A DNA stretch of 64,000 nt from Adiantum capillus-veneris (taxonomy: Eukaryota > Streptophyta > Polypodiopsida > Polypodiales > Pteridaceae): NCBI GenBank assembly GCA_014529385.2, contig CM043948.1:78807291-78871290 (forward strand), written 5' to 3'. Shown here piece after piece: positions 33,983 to 45,301 of this stretch; the stretch's first letter is position 1, and the number at the start of each line of letters is the position of its first letter. The notes under the pieces were generated by a model. That model did not search any database and was not told where the DNA came from. It saw only the letters and a list, made by a program, of their open reading frames with translations. A program made the position numbers and the translations under genes.

Positions 33983-34350
33983 CGGAAACTTCAAGCCCTA
34001 GTTGCTACTCCTCTTTACCCCTTTAGAAAAAGCACTCAAGCTACTGTACCCGTGGCTTGAATACCATTAATTGCAAGAAATAGAAGAGAGGGTCGTTCAA
34101 CACCAAAACAACACCAGCTCCTGTCAAGCTTCTAATAGCTCAATAGTGGTTAAGCCGTAGGAAAGCCCTGTAGAACTCCACTATTAAGACCATAGCTCTC
34201 AACGGTGATGCCCCGTTAACTGCACAAAGGCAGGCGCATTGCAAGGATGAAAAATCCCTATTCTACTTACTCACATGCAATTAATAGTACCAACCATTTA
34301 TAGCTAGCTTGAGGACCTCCCTTCTTGAGCAAGAAAAGAGAAACCCTGTG
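33983..34350 (-). other. G2 untranslated leader
   Basis: Non-coding. It shares AGCTCAATAGTGGTTAAGCC and the terminal AGCAAGAAAAGAGAAACC with the G1 leader, with base differences. Confidence 0.7.
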
Positions 34351-34361
34351 CTGTGATACCA
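34351..34361 (-). promoter_or_regulatory. G2 primer-binding site, tRNA-iMet-like
   Basis: The minus strand reads TGGTATCACAG, one mismatch from the canonical site, one base from the right LTR. Confidence 0.75.
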
Positions 34362-34362
34362 A

Positions 34363-35546
34363 TGTAACATTTAATGGTCTAGTAACTTGTGTATAGTGGA
34401 AAATAGCATAAACATATTGAGCCTTTCATTAGAATAGCTTCCTTATGAGAATAAAAAGAGTGCTTGGGTGGAGAGAGCAACAAAAAGCGTTACACCTAGT
34501 TAGATAGCATGAACAATACTTCAAAAGAGAGAGAAATTAAGCAATTGACAATAGTTGAGGACCGGATTTGCATGGAGCCGGTCCCCCCTCCAAAAGGCTT
34601 TGTATTATGGTTTCTCCCATCAAGAGAGACATTTTAAAATTTAATTTCGTATGTTCTTTCAATACTAGCTAGTGCAATGAAGATGGAAACTTCATGCACT
34701 ACACAAAACACTTATCAAACAAACACAACATCATTTCCCTCATGGTCTCAGAACCAAGACCTCACACACCTTCGAAGATGGTGAGAGATAGCGGGGGATG
34801 AGAGTATATTGAGAAGAAGGAGTATTCTTACGAGAAAGATGTACATCTCCTCACATAATCACTCATATTAGCATAGTTTAGCTTAGTAATTAGCATGGTA
34901 GAGGAGATGAGCATGCATTGAATCTTGGCTCTTGGTTGGATTTGCATCACAAAGACAAGAGTTGTTGGTGTAGGCCTCCCTTTTCACAAGCTTGCAGTAG
35001 GTGATAAGCTTTCCATTAAAGATTGAGAAGGAGAGACAGTCTTCTTACTCCACACAAGAGCTAGTGTGAGTGTGTGTGTGATAATTCCTTGAAAAATTAG
35101 CCCCCTCTCTCTCTCTTGGTCGACCCCTCTTGCTATTTGCTCTTGCTAGCATCCTATTGGACCTCCTCAGGCTTAGCCAATGGTAATTAAGCAGCATAAG
35201 TGATAGCCTTCTAACGTGTGTCCCCCTTTCCCCTTTTTTGAGAGCTTTTGGTAATTATTTAATTCAACTAAACTCTCATTGGACCCCTTTGCCTCCTGGC
35301 CAATAGGAATCAGGCAAGCCATCAGGCTGATGAACGCTCATTGGTTCCCTTGGGAGACTAATCAATAGAGCTTAATTCTTATTGGTTCTTTTATTAAGTG
35401 TTTTGAAATTAATTAAACTAGATTTACTCTAGACTAATTCTCATTGGTCCACCTCCAAGTCCATCTAATAGGAATTGGGTACACCTTGTGGGCATCTAGG
35501 CTAGGGAGCTGACATGTGTCCCTCATTCCCTTTGTGTAAAGGGAGC

Positions 35547-35579
<33 letters not shown>

Positions 35580-35958
35580 TTTCTCTCTCATCCCCTACTC
35601 ACAAGGCTCACCCCCTCCTATGTAGGGATTGACAAAGACTTTTTGTGACACACACTAAGTATCCAATTTCCCTACTGTTTGGCCTTTGGACACAACCTTT
35701 GAATTTTGGAACCTTAGCGTTTTGGAAGTCTTAATGGACTGAACCTTAGGGTATTTTAAGCCCATTGTTTCACATTGCTCTTTTGCAGATGGCCCCCCCT
35801 TTGGATCCCTATTTTCCCTCCTTTGGATCCCTACTGTGGCCCGGTCTCCTAGCTTAACCAATATTCTAGATTTTTCTCCCCTAGCACTTCCCCATATTAA
35901 ATGATCAGTTTCACATGAGAAAATCATTTAGGATAATTAGATATTTATTATTATGACA
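34363..35958 (-). repeat. G2 right LTR (complete, 1596 bp)
   Basis: Runs from TGTAACATTT to TATTATGACA. It contains the GGACCGG...CCGGTCC hairpin (34559-34565, 34578-34584), a GT microsatellite (35548-35576) and the block shared with the fragment at 4925-5493. Confidence 0.88.
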
Positions 35959-36104
35959 AAGCTTGTAGCCCGACTCATCTATTATAAAGTTTATCGGCAA
36001 AATAGGAGTTACAATATTCTCGATTTATAAAAAAATAATAAGTGTTTTTACAATGAGAGCTCCAAAAAATGGTATCCGAGTTAGCTTGCTGCTAACATTT
36101 CCCC

Positions 36105-38237
36105 CCTCCTTGCCTGTGTCATCCGTTGATACAGCTTTATGGGCAGAAATAGTCTTCGGGTTGACGGTTGGTGAGGTGGTCTTTAAGCGCATTTAGGGCC
36201 TTTTCGTATCTGATCTTTCTCTCTTTATCTGGCACCTGCAAAAATTGCATAGTGACTCTGGTTTTAAGATCCACTATTGAGTAGCCTACAAATCTCAAAG
36301 TCAGGTTGCTGATCACTGGCCCAAATATCTTTTTTCGCCAAGTGAAGAACTCTGTTAGAACGCTTCCTCAAATGCCAGCATATTGTGAGAAGGTAAGAAC
36401 CTACATGTGGCGTAGAAGCCATAGAGGAATTCTTCGGAAGGTTGGCCATTGAGATCATAGCATAAACCTTTATTACCCTCGAGGAATGACATCCACGAGG
36501 CACCTACTTGCTCTGGCTCATGGAAAACTTTGATGCAAGTGAGCAGCATTCGGAAGATTTTATATAGCATTGTGCATGATAGATCAGGTAGACTTTTGAA
36601 GAATGCCATGGTGCCCGTTAGGATTTTCACCATGTTTTCTTTTGTGGCCGGTCCCTTTTTTGGAGCAGACAATCTTGGGTAGTTCAGCCAAGTTGGACGC
36701 TTCTTTGTTATTGCCTCCTGTGCTTGCCAGGTCCTTAATCTTGGTACATGACAAAAAGTAGGATCCTTTTGTAGTGCCGTAGGTGCTCTTGTGAACAGAA
36801 TCAAATACCTTGGATTCTTGTTCAACCAGCTCAGCCTCCACTTTGGGTGGTCTTCATCTGCGCCTTCTACTTGCATGTCTTTGTAAAGCCTCTCTTTGAC
36901 TTGGAGCAACTCCACCTTTATCAAAGGGTATGGCAGGGATTGTTGATGCCATTGCGCATTGATGTTGATTGGGAGTGAGTTGAGTAACATTGACAGAGTG
37001 AAGAACTCTCAACTCAGAATCCATTGTTGCTTTCCATTGCTCATCCATCTCTTGTGTAATCTTTTCTTTCAGCGCATCTTCCTCAACTTTTGATAGTTGG
37101 ACCATTGGCACTATATCATTTTCTATTATTTGTACCTGGGATTCATCCTCGCCACCTAGCCCTTCTCCTGGATGTGTCTCTATCTCAGTGAAAGAAACTG
37201 AGGGGATGTCTATTTGTGTCTGTTCTCAAGTTCCCACCTCTTCTTGAGTTTCTGGACATCCATCTCTCAGCAGCTGATTAACTCTTTTAAGCTCGGCTAT
37301 TTCTTTTAGCAGCTCTTCTTCACGTTGCACCCCCATTAAAGCCAAGTCTCTGCACTGAGACTGCTCCAGATTAAACTCCAGCTCAAGGTCTTTTTTCTTT
37401 TTCTCCAATGCTTTGTATACCTCATTTGTCCCTTTGATCGAGGCCATTGTGAGATTTTCTCGTATTTGTCGCAAGAAAGTTGCCTGATCATTTATTCTCT
37501 ACTCTGAGTATTGCAGGGAGGCATTTGCTACATCTACCTATACTTGAATCTTCTAAACTGACAGGGTTGTAGTTAGAAGCTCGTTGGTAACTTTTGTCAG
37601 CTGTTCATCTTTGGCCTTGCAAGCATATGACAACTTCGTAAGCAGGTCACCTAATTTCTCCATTTCTTTCTACTGTTTATCTCTTGCTAGCTCATGTTGT
37701 TCAGCTTCAGCTTTCAATTTCTGCACTTGCATTTGTAGATCGGTGATGACATTGAATCTGTCGTTTAACTCTCCTTGGAGAGTGTGAATCACCATCTCTA
37801 GTTCTTTAGCCTTTGTGCTGCGGCTAAGTGCTGCTGAGTGGAGTCTTTCCGTCATATCTTGCATTTGCTTTGCATATTCATTGACTTGCAGGATTATCTC
37901 ATCATTTGATTGCCAATCTTCATTTCTTGCTAGTTGCCTAGATGTCTCGGCCATCTCTTGTGTCTCTCTCGGCTGTGTTGTGGCGGTTAGTTGTTCTTGC
38001 CCTTGAGGCTGCGGTGGCTAGCCTGCTTCTGCTTTGTCACCTTGAGGCATCATCGATGGCTCGGTTGTATCTTGTTATGTAGAGGTAGAAGGTTTTTCTT
38101 CAGAATCCTGTTCTCTTGTTTGCTCAAACTTTTTGGTGTCCTCAGGTGCAAGGACTAGCTGTCCTTTTTTCTGGCTCTGGTTCTTGCTCTTTGTGTTGCT
38201 CTTGTGTAGTAGCTATCTGTTGTGCAGATTCAGCTGC
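36105..38237 (-). pseudogene. Y: gag-like coiled-coil ORF, downstream part
   Basis: Minus-strand coding sequence continuing from 57794 across the Z insertion. From 38237 it is rich in Gln and Glu; then comes a long coiled coil (37954-37670 and 37474-37226) with heptad-like phrases such as KKDLELEFNLEQSQCRDLAL; then a more globular region (36990-36355) with LPYPLIKVELLQVKERLY and DHPKWRLSWLNK. Several stops and frame changes interrupt it. The layout, and the absence of host-protein motifs, suggest a Gag or ORF1 protein of a large plant retroelement. No zinc knuckle or pol domain is attached. Family not recognised. Confidence 0.5.
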
Positions 38238-39276
38238 TGAGGCGGTCCGAGGCGGGCAGCAAGAGAGGCGACCTCTAAACACCCCTCAAGGCTCCCGTGC
38301 TTCTCAATTGGGGCTGGGGCAACCACAAGCACAACAAAACAACAAACCCACAGCCAAACCCAAACAAGATAGGGGCACCACCTAGTTATGGTATGCGAAC
38401 TAGGACGCAAGAGAGATTTTGGTACAACCAAGAAGATGCACCACACAACACACACAAGAAACCTCACACCAAGACACACACAAAATGGACCAGAGAGAGC
38501 TAGAGCAAAGGGAAGAGAGAGAGAAAAGGATCTTCCGTAATACCTTATTTGTGACTTGCAAATGGAGATGGTTTGTTCTGATGCTATCGTAGAGCTTGTA
38601 CAAAAACTCACTCAATGCTTAGTGATTGCTAATCATTGCCAAAACACACACACACACTGTCTTAGGGTGTGGGAGACCTCTCACCACAATACCCTCTTAC
38701 AATGGACACAAAACTGGCAATGAAAAACACACTAAAACACTTTCTAAAATCAAGATCAACCGATAAAAAACTCAAATACACAAGTCACCTTGAATTCACC
38801 AAACCGTATTGCACAAATGGAAGGACGAAGATTTGAACATCGAATCACGCCTTTGATGCACCAAACCTCAATTTATTGATGATGAAGGAGCATATACAAT
38901 AGTGGTTTTGAGATTTGAGGAACTCACGCTCTCTCACTTGCAATGTGTAGCTTGAAGGCTTCTCTCACACCAAGAGTGAAGCTCACAAGTGGTTGCTACA
39001 CCTAAGTCTCTCCTCACGCATAGAGTGTTGGGGTGCTTTGTGAGATGTTGGAGGTTGTTTTACACGAAGGAGAGGGGCCTATTTATAGGTTGGAGACCCC
39101 TCATAAAGATTATTGGAAATCCTAATTTACAAGCTAACAAATCAGGATTATGATTTTTTTGAATATCAAAACATTGCGAGCCTTCTTTGTCTGCTTGACT
39201 CATGGATGTGGGCTCAAAAGAGAGAATTATTGATGATAGATAAGGTGAAAGTAAGTAAGGAGAGAGAGAGCGAGAG

Positions 39277-39318
<42 letters not shown>

Positions 39319-40878
39319 ACTATACATATGTCTTGAGGTGAGGTGTCTTTTATGGTTAGGTCAATGCTATTTTGTGTTAGTATGTTAGTCGTTAGTAATC
39401 ACTACAATGTTAATGTTACATTTACAATGGGTAGAATGAGGTGGATGGTTGAATGAAGTGAGCAAATCCTTGTGATGGTGAAGCTTGAAGAAGTTTTGGA
39501 CTTACTTGTGTAGGTTCTCAAAATGACTATCGATCTTCTTCTTCGTCTTCCCTTCTTTACGCCACCGCCGCCAAGGTTGATTATCGTGATGAAAATAGTA
39601 ATTCCGTTGATGAGATCTCTTGATTTGCAGAGGTTAAGCATGGTACACATGCTGAATTTATGTATATATATAAGGGTCAAGATGGAATTGTACTTTGGAG
39701 ATAATAGAGAGAGGCATAGAGATGGTGTATGTACATGTGGAGCTCATATGAGAGCTATGGAAGTAAGTAGGGAGGTTAATGGTGAAGAAGGTGAGGGAAA
39801 GAGGAATGTGTGTGTGTGTAGAAGTGTGGAAAGAGGTGAGAGAAGACTATGGGCTACTTGTGAGAAAAGTGGGTAGACTGGAGTCCACTCAAAAAATCAT
39901 ATCTCATTGCCGGTAGCTCCAAAAATCATGAAAACATTTGAGGTGATTATTCAGAGTGTGGGCTACATTTTCTCTTGTGACCACCGCTCCAAATTCGGAG
40001 TGGAGATGGATATTAAAAATCCCACCAAAAGACCTGTTTTTTCTTCACAAAAAGTCTTCAGTGGCCCCCTCCTTTGTTGAATTTGTACAATGCATCCAAG
40101 AGTGAGCCCCCCCTTTGTCATATCATAATACAAAGCATCGAAGTTGCCCTTGACACATACATGGAGGAGGATTATTGGTGAATAAAGAAATATATACATG
40201 GTGGGACTAGTGTATGGACTATTCATGGACTTTAGCTCAATGAGCACATGGTGTTAGAATAATGACTAAAAATAATAATAAAAATATGGAGGAGTTATGG
40301 ATATGGAAAGATATGGAATCATATGATATGGTCCCTCTTTGAATTATTTTGGGTGAAAGAGGAAAAGGTATGCAAGTAAATAATATAATAAACGCGACCA
40401 ATGAGTAGAAATCAATTTTTTGTTTTCATGAGGGTGAGGGTGAAAATATGGGAGTGATTTGTATAAAGAAAAAATATAAGGTTAGAGTATGTACATATTG
40501 GCAAAAAATATACTTATGGTGGAAGAGGATGAAAGAAGGTGTACATAGGTTTAATAAAACACACACCTAAGTAGAAATATTTAAATAAAATACCAAAATA
40601 ATTATAAAAAATCCCTATATTTAGGCCATATATACAATGAAATATTTAGACACAAAAAGGCCATAATATACTTTTATTTTTTATTTTTTTATTTTTTTGG
40701 CTCAACTAGCCCAGTGACTAGCTAATTGAGGGTTTTTAAAGAAAATATGGAAAAAGTCCCCTAACTCACACACGCCTATGTACAATGAAAAGGTAAGAAT
40801 AGCCACAGTGGTTAGGTGATTTTGGTAGGGTGGGATAACTCACTATGGCAATTACGGAGAGCCGAAAAACGGCTATCA
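38238..40878 (-). repeat. Z LTR 1 (2641 bp), left end
   Basis: Reads TGAGGCGGTCC...GGCTATCA on the + strand (TG...CA). It includes a long GA microsatellite (39262-39315) that is longer than in the other LTRs. By eye it differs from LTR 2 at about 20 positions plus the microsatellite. Long ORFs on either strand inside it are not conserved genes. Confidence 0.93.
39080..39087 (-). promoter_or_regulatory. TATA-box candidate in Z LTR 1
   Basis: TATAAATA on the minus strand inside GGCCTATTTATAGG. It is preserved in LTR 3 (55982-55989), but LTR 2 has a substitution at its edge (47540). It would drive minus-strand transcription into the element from a 5' LTR. Confidence 0.5.
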
Positions 40879-40894
40879 TTAGCCCTTCCCCAGG
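40879..40894 (-). promoter_or_regulatory. Z copy A polypurine tract
   Basis: The minus strand reads CCTGGGGAAGGGCTAA and directly abuts LTR 1. The same tract occurs in copy B (49320-49335). Confidence 0.8.
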
Positions 40895-40906
40895 ATGATG
40901 GTATAT

Positions 40907-42697
40907 TCATGTACCATCATAGAGCATCTTTTCCAAAGAGAGTGCTTCAGATTCCTTGACGAGATTTTCATTGTTTGGGCCCTCAAAATTTTGGCTAGTT
41001 TTACACTCATGCTTCATGTAACAATACTTACATGAGAGAGCTTCTCTTTGACAGATCTTTGGTAGATCCTTTGGTAGAAGGCGACTCAAATAGGGCTTCA
41101 AGCGATAACCATTTACCTTCCTAGAGTGCTCTTTCCCATTCAAGTCCATAAGTTGATAGTAACTTGAATTGAAATCCTTCTTAACTATGTATGGCCCTTG
41201 CCATCTAGTTTCAAATTTGGCATCAAAACGATTATCGAGTCGATTGTCATACCTTAGCACAAGATCTCCTTCATTGATGCCTTTGTCCTTTAGTTTCTTG
41301 TCAAGCTTCTCCTTCGCCTGCGTATCTTTCCTCTTGTAGCACTCGTATGCTGCTTCTCTTTTCCACTCAAGCTCAGCTAAGGTAAGAAGTCGATCCATCC
41401 ATGCTTCTTGATCATCTTGTGCTGCTTTGCCATGAAGTCGTATTGTTGGGATGTTGAGCTCAATTGGTTGTAAAGCCTCTTGACCATAGACCAAGTGAAA
41501 TGGTGTAAACTCCGTGGCTTCCCTATATGTGGTTCGATACGCCCACAAGGCACCATTCAAGAAGTCATCCCACAACTTTGTCTTGTTTCTCACTATCTTT
41601 CTAATGATGCCTGCAATGACACCATTAGCTTTTTCTACCAGACCATTGGATTGGGGATAGTAGGGTGTACTATGACGATGTAGAATGTGAAGTTCTTCAC
41701 AGACTTCTGTAAGCAAGCCCTTTCTAAACCCTGGACCATTATCAGAAATAATCTCCAAAGGTGTGCCAAATCTACAACAAATGTGAGTGTAGACAAATTT
41801 GTTCACTGTCCTTTCATTTACCTTTGCCACACTTTGTGCTTCTACCCATCTCGTCATGTAGTCTATGGCCACCAAGATATACGATTTCCCATTTTTAGTC
41901 CTAGGCAATGGACCCATAGCATCAATGCCCCACTTTTCAAAGGGTCCATTTGCAAGCACTACTTGCCTCGGGCCATGCACCAACCTTCTATTTCCATTTA
42001 TCTGACAATTGTGACAGCGTTTACACCAATGTTGAACATCCACATGCAAACTTGGCCAAACATACCCCGCAAGAAAAATCTTCTTCACAGTTAATTCTTG
42101 GGCAAAATGACCACCACATTCCTCTTCATGCAAACCCTTTAGAATGGCTGGAATTTCCTCGATAGTTGGTACTCTTCTGCACACTTGATCCTTCCCTCTT
42201 TGATAGAGGGAGCCTTCTAGGAAGAGATAGAAACTTGCCTTCTTCATGAGTCTCCTCTTCTGAGCCTTCGTGAAGTCTTGTGGAAACTCACCCTCCAAAA
42301 TGTAGCCAATAATGGGAGTCAATGACTCCAATCCCTGGTATCTCGGTTGCTTGACAGCTGCTGCCACCATGATGACCTGCACTTCTTTCTTGACACATGT
42401 AACTGCTTGTTGTGCAAGTAAATCGGCATCTTCATTCTGTTTCCTAGGAATATGATATAGTTGCACTTCTTGAAATTGATTAAACGGCCTACGAATGGCA
42501 TGAAATTTTGTCCTTAAGCTTTCATTCTTGCATGCCCAAATGCCTAAAATCTGTTTAACAATAAGAAGTGCATCTCCCTTTACCATGAGACGTATCCCTT
42601 GGCCAATGCACATCTTCAAACCATGAAGTAGTGTGTCGTATTCTGCTCCATTGTTGCTAGTTGAACCTGGTAGATTGACCTTCTCTTTCATGACCAC
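40907..42697 (-). CDS. Z copy A: archaeal-like RNase H (partial) and integrase
   Basis: A 596-codon open frame after a TAG at 42698-42700. The first ~100 residues are the second RNase H: NNGAEYDTLLHGL (E19), VKGDALLIVKQI (D42) and RKQNEDADLLAQQA (D89/D91). Its first Asp lies upstream, beyond two stops. Integrase follows: HHCC zinc finger H190-H197-C228-C231, catalytic D259 (WGIDAMGP), D319 (ISDNGPGF) and E355 (NGLVEKANG), with exact DD35E spacing. A C-terminal region around LVLRYDNR...RWQGPYIVK follows. The integrase itself looks intact and identical in copy B. Dual RNase H is a Tat-lineage feature. It would insert the cDNA into chromosomes. As the polyprotein is broken upstream, expression is doubtful. 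Confidence 0.92.
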   Translation of the reverse strand: MVMKEKVNLPGSTSNNGAEYDTLLHGLKMCIGQGIRLMVKGDALLIVKQILGIWACKNESLRTKFHAIRRPFNQFQEVQLYHIPRKQNEDADLLAQQAVTCVKKEVQVIMVAAAVKQPRYQGLESLTPIIGYILEGEFPQDFTKAQKRRLMKKASFYLFLEGSLYQRGKDQVCRRVPTIEEIPAILKGLHEEECGGHFAQELTVKKIFLAGYVWPSLHVDVQHWCKRCHNCQINGNRRLVHGPRQVVLANGPFEKWGIDAMGPLPRTKNGKSYILVAIDYMTRWVEAQSVAKVNERTVNKFVYTHICCRFGTPLEIISDNGPGFRKGLLTEVCEELHILHRHSTPYYPQSNGLVEKANGVIAGIIRKIVRNKTKLWDDFLNGALWAYRTTYREATEFTPFHLVYGQEALQPIELNIPTIRLHGKAAQDDQEAWMDRLLTLAELEWKREAAYECYKRKDTQAKEKLDKKLKDKGINEGDLVLRYDNRLDNRFDAKFETRWQGPYIVKKDFNSSYYQLMDLNGKEHSRKVNGYRLKPYLSRLLPKDLPKICQREALSCKYCYMKHECKTSQNFEGPNNENLVKESEALSLEKMLYDGT

Positions 42698-42822
42698 CTA
42701 TCCACTTGGGTTGAGCAACACTAGCCCTCCCCCTGCTTTTCCTGTGACTCGTCAAAAATCTCCACCAAAGAACAAGGTAAAAGCATTAGGAATACTTTTA
42801 GGTGGTGGCAATGGTAGGGTCT

Positions 42823-43314
42823 TTACTTTAGGCACCTTAATCCTGCCAACTGTGCACACACACTATCTTCTACCTTGAAAGAGTATTGGAACTCTTGCAA
42901 TTCCATAATACACTTTGAGATCCTAGTGCTAAGATTCATTTGAGATGATACACAAGGAAACAAATTTTCTGCAGTGAGAATTACAAAAGGTTTTGGTAGC
43001 AAGTAGGATCTAAACTTTCTCACCGCAAACATGAGAGAAAGCATCATGAGTTCTGCTTCTGTGTAGCTTCTCTCCAAGGCATTCATGACCCTACTAGCAA
43101 AGTAGATGGGTTGCATCCTGGTACTGTGGGGATCTTGTTGTAATAAAACTACACCAATTGTTTCCTTCCCAACACTAGAGCTAACAAAGAATGTGTACTC
43201 CCAACAAGGAGGCATGAGTGTTGGTAGCTTTGACAAAATGACTTTAATGTTACAAAAGTACTCTTCAAGCTCATTAGACCATGCAAATTCTACTTGTTGT
43301 GTCAACTTTTGCAA
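42823..43314 (-). pseudogene. Z copy A: first RNase H domain
   Basis: Ty3-type RNase H after the RT thumb: EYTFFVSSSVGKETIGVVL, PIYFASRVMNALERSYTEAE and MMLSLMFAVRKFRSYLL. It enters from a frameshift near 43315, shared with copy B. Near 42842 copy A has lost one C that copy B retains, so the frame ends early here while copy B runs on to the TGA in the second RNase H. Confidence 0.85.
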
Positions 43315-43700
43315 AGGGTGAAGCAGGCTAAGTGAATGAAGCGTGACATATACTTCACCTTTTGAATGAATGAGATGACCTCCTTAAGACTCTTTGGTGA
43401 TGGTAGCTCAATGAGAGCTTTTGCCTTTGCTGGATCCACCTCAATACCTTTATAGGAAACCTTGTGACCAAGCAAGATCACTTCATCCTCACCTATGTGA
43501 CACTTGTCGGGGTTGAGTTGACCTCCCATGTCATAGAGCTTCTTTAAACCTTCTTCTACCCTTTGTAGATGCAATGATTTTGAGCTATAAATGCAGAAAT
43601 CATCAATGAATACCCTAATTGACTTTCCAAAGAATGCTTGAAACACCATGTTCATGAAACGTTGGAATGTTGCAGGAGCATTTGTCAGACCAAATGGCAT
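43302..43700 (-). pseudogene. Z copy A: reverse transcriptase, palm and thumb
   Basis: A 132-codon frame with motif B (MPFGLTNAPATFQRFMN, residues 1-17), catalytic motif C FIDD (31-34) and ILLGHKVSYKGIEVDP of the thumb. It is separated from the N-terminal RT by a TAG at 43722-43724, where a Trp is usual in this family. It ends at a frameshift before RNase H. Both defects are shared with copy B. Confidence 0.9.
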
Positions 43701-43721
43701 GACTCTAAAAGCATAACAACC

Positions 43722-45286
43722 CTAGGGAGTGATAAAGGTCGTTTTCAATTGATCTTTCAATGCGATACCTATTTGAAAGTAGCCTGAGTAGCCATCACAC
43801 ACAGTGTACTTCTCATGGCCAGCTACCTCATTTAGTATCTCATCCTGAAATGGGAGGGGAAAGTGATCTCTTTTTGTTGCCTCATTGAGTGGATGGTAAT
43901 GCACACACACCCTCCACTTTCCGTTTTTATTAGGAGTGACAACAACGGGAGAGACCCACTCTGAATTCTCCACTGGATAAATGAAACCTGCTGCTAGAAG
44001 CTTTCTTACCTCCTTGAGTAGAGCCTGCTCCTTGATGACTCCTAGCCTTCGTAGCTTTTGAGCCTTAGGTGTGGCCTCTGGCTTCAACTCAATTTTGTAT
44101 TGAGCAGCATCTACTCCACGCACATCGGTGTAGTCTTTAGCAAAAAGCCTAGGAAATTTCCTTAACAACATACCTTCTAACATTCCTTCATCTTGGACAT
44201 TTTGGTTCTCTTGGGAACCTACCTCTTCTAAACCTGGGCAAGAGGTCTCTTGGTTGTTTGGATTAAACCTTACCCCCATGACTTCAATGGAAGACTCCTC
44301 TTCAGTAATGTTGCCGCTACTTTCTCCTTCTGAAGTGCTATCGGTCCAGCCTTCCTCCGTCTCACTTTGAGATGATTCTTCATGGAGCTCCTCTTGGAGT
44401 TGCTCCTTCATGTCAAAGACAACCTTCTTATGATTGTCATTCCTGCAAATTAGCTTTCCACTCTCCCAATCCTGCAAAGCTCGCATTTTCATTAGCCATG
44501 GTCTTCCTAGGATAAATGGGTAAACATTTCCTTTGGTAGACATGACATAAAAATCCACTGCCTTCTTAATGCCAAAGGCCTCCACAAAAACATTTTTACA
44601 AATGCCTACGCACCTAGCCTTGCTATTGTTTGCCATCTTGACTTTAATTTTAGGTGTCTCATGGATGTGCATGCCTAGTCTTTGCATGAGCCCCTCTGTC
44701 ATGATGCAAATTTGTGCACCCCCATCCACTAGACCTTTCCTAACCAATCTTCCTTTGATGTAGCAATCTAGCACAGGTATAATATCCTCATTCATTTCAG
44801 CTTGTGCAATTTTTACAATAGGCACACTCTCTTTTACCTTTCTCCTAGTGCTAACTGCCATTGTTAAATCCCTCCTAACTTGTGGACATAATGCAAGAAA
44901 TTGAGGCCATGAGATATCAGGACCCTTACCTCTCATGTCTTCCAACAGGTTGTATGGAGCCATACCATGTCCAAGAGGGAAGTCTTGGAGGTTGATACGA
45001 CGTCGAGTCCTCTTAGCTTCCTTGGTCTCCTTTGACTTCTTTTCTCATCCATGGTCACTTTGTGATGTAACTCCTTCTTTCTCCTTACCTTTCCCTCGGC
45101 CATGCTTAATGCCAATTCCATGTCAACCTCCCTTGAATTTGTCACCTCTACCACATGAACATTTGGGTATGGCAAAGGTGGAACTCCTTCCACTCCTTGT
45201 GGAGGTGGTCTTGCTCCATTTGGCCTTTGTAGAAGCCGTGGTTGCTGACTAGTTCCTTCACCTGCATTCATCACTGGGTAATTCAA
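43722..45286 (-). pseudogene. Z copy A: protease and N-terminal reverse transcriptase
   Basis: Two overlapping frames (45286-44933, then 44963-43722) with one frame change near 44950-45060. In the second frame (413 codons) retropepsin shows LVDGGAQICIM (D80-G-G-A, the middle position normally S or T) and ILGRPWL (151-157). An acidic linker rich in Glu and Ser follows. RT starts near residue 290, with VSPVVVTPNKNGKWRVCVHY (a family Asp reads His here) and YTVCDGYSGYFQI (motif A). It ends at the TAG (43722-43724). The first frame is in register with gag, separated by the gag TAG (45302-45304). Confidence 0.87.
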
Positions 45287-45301
45287 GTTAGGTCTCCCTG
45301 G

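Larger units (their letters stand above)
33192..35958 (-). mobile_element. Ty3/gypsy element G2, internally deleted
   Basis: Two direct LTR copies (33192-33982, truncated; 34363-35958, complete) flank only about 370 bp of leader and a tRNA-iMet-like site (34351-34361). There is no gag or pol. The element is bounded by AAGCT duplications. LTR and leader sequences are related to G1. One deletion apparently removed the inner half of the left LTR and the whole coding region. It may have transposed in this form or been deleted in place. Confidence 0.88.

Noticed and set aside
38213-38611. 132-codon ORF at the Z LTR edge, repeated at 46679 and 55121
   Set aside because: It recurs because it is LTR sequence; the frames run into flanking DNA and differ at the edges.
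39523-39876. 117-codon + strand ORF in Z LTR 1 and LTR 2
   Set aside because: It is antisense to the element, and the LTR 3 copy is altered by an insertion; no motif was seen.
41687-42094. 135-codon + strand ORF
   Set aside because: Antisense shadow of the integrase reading frame.
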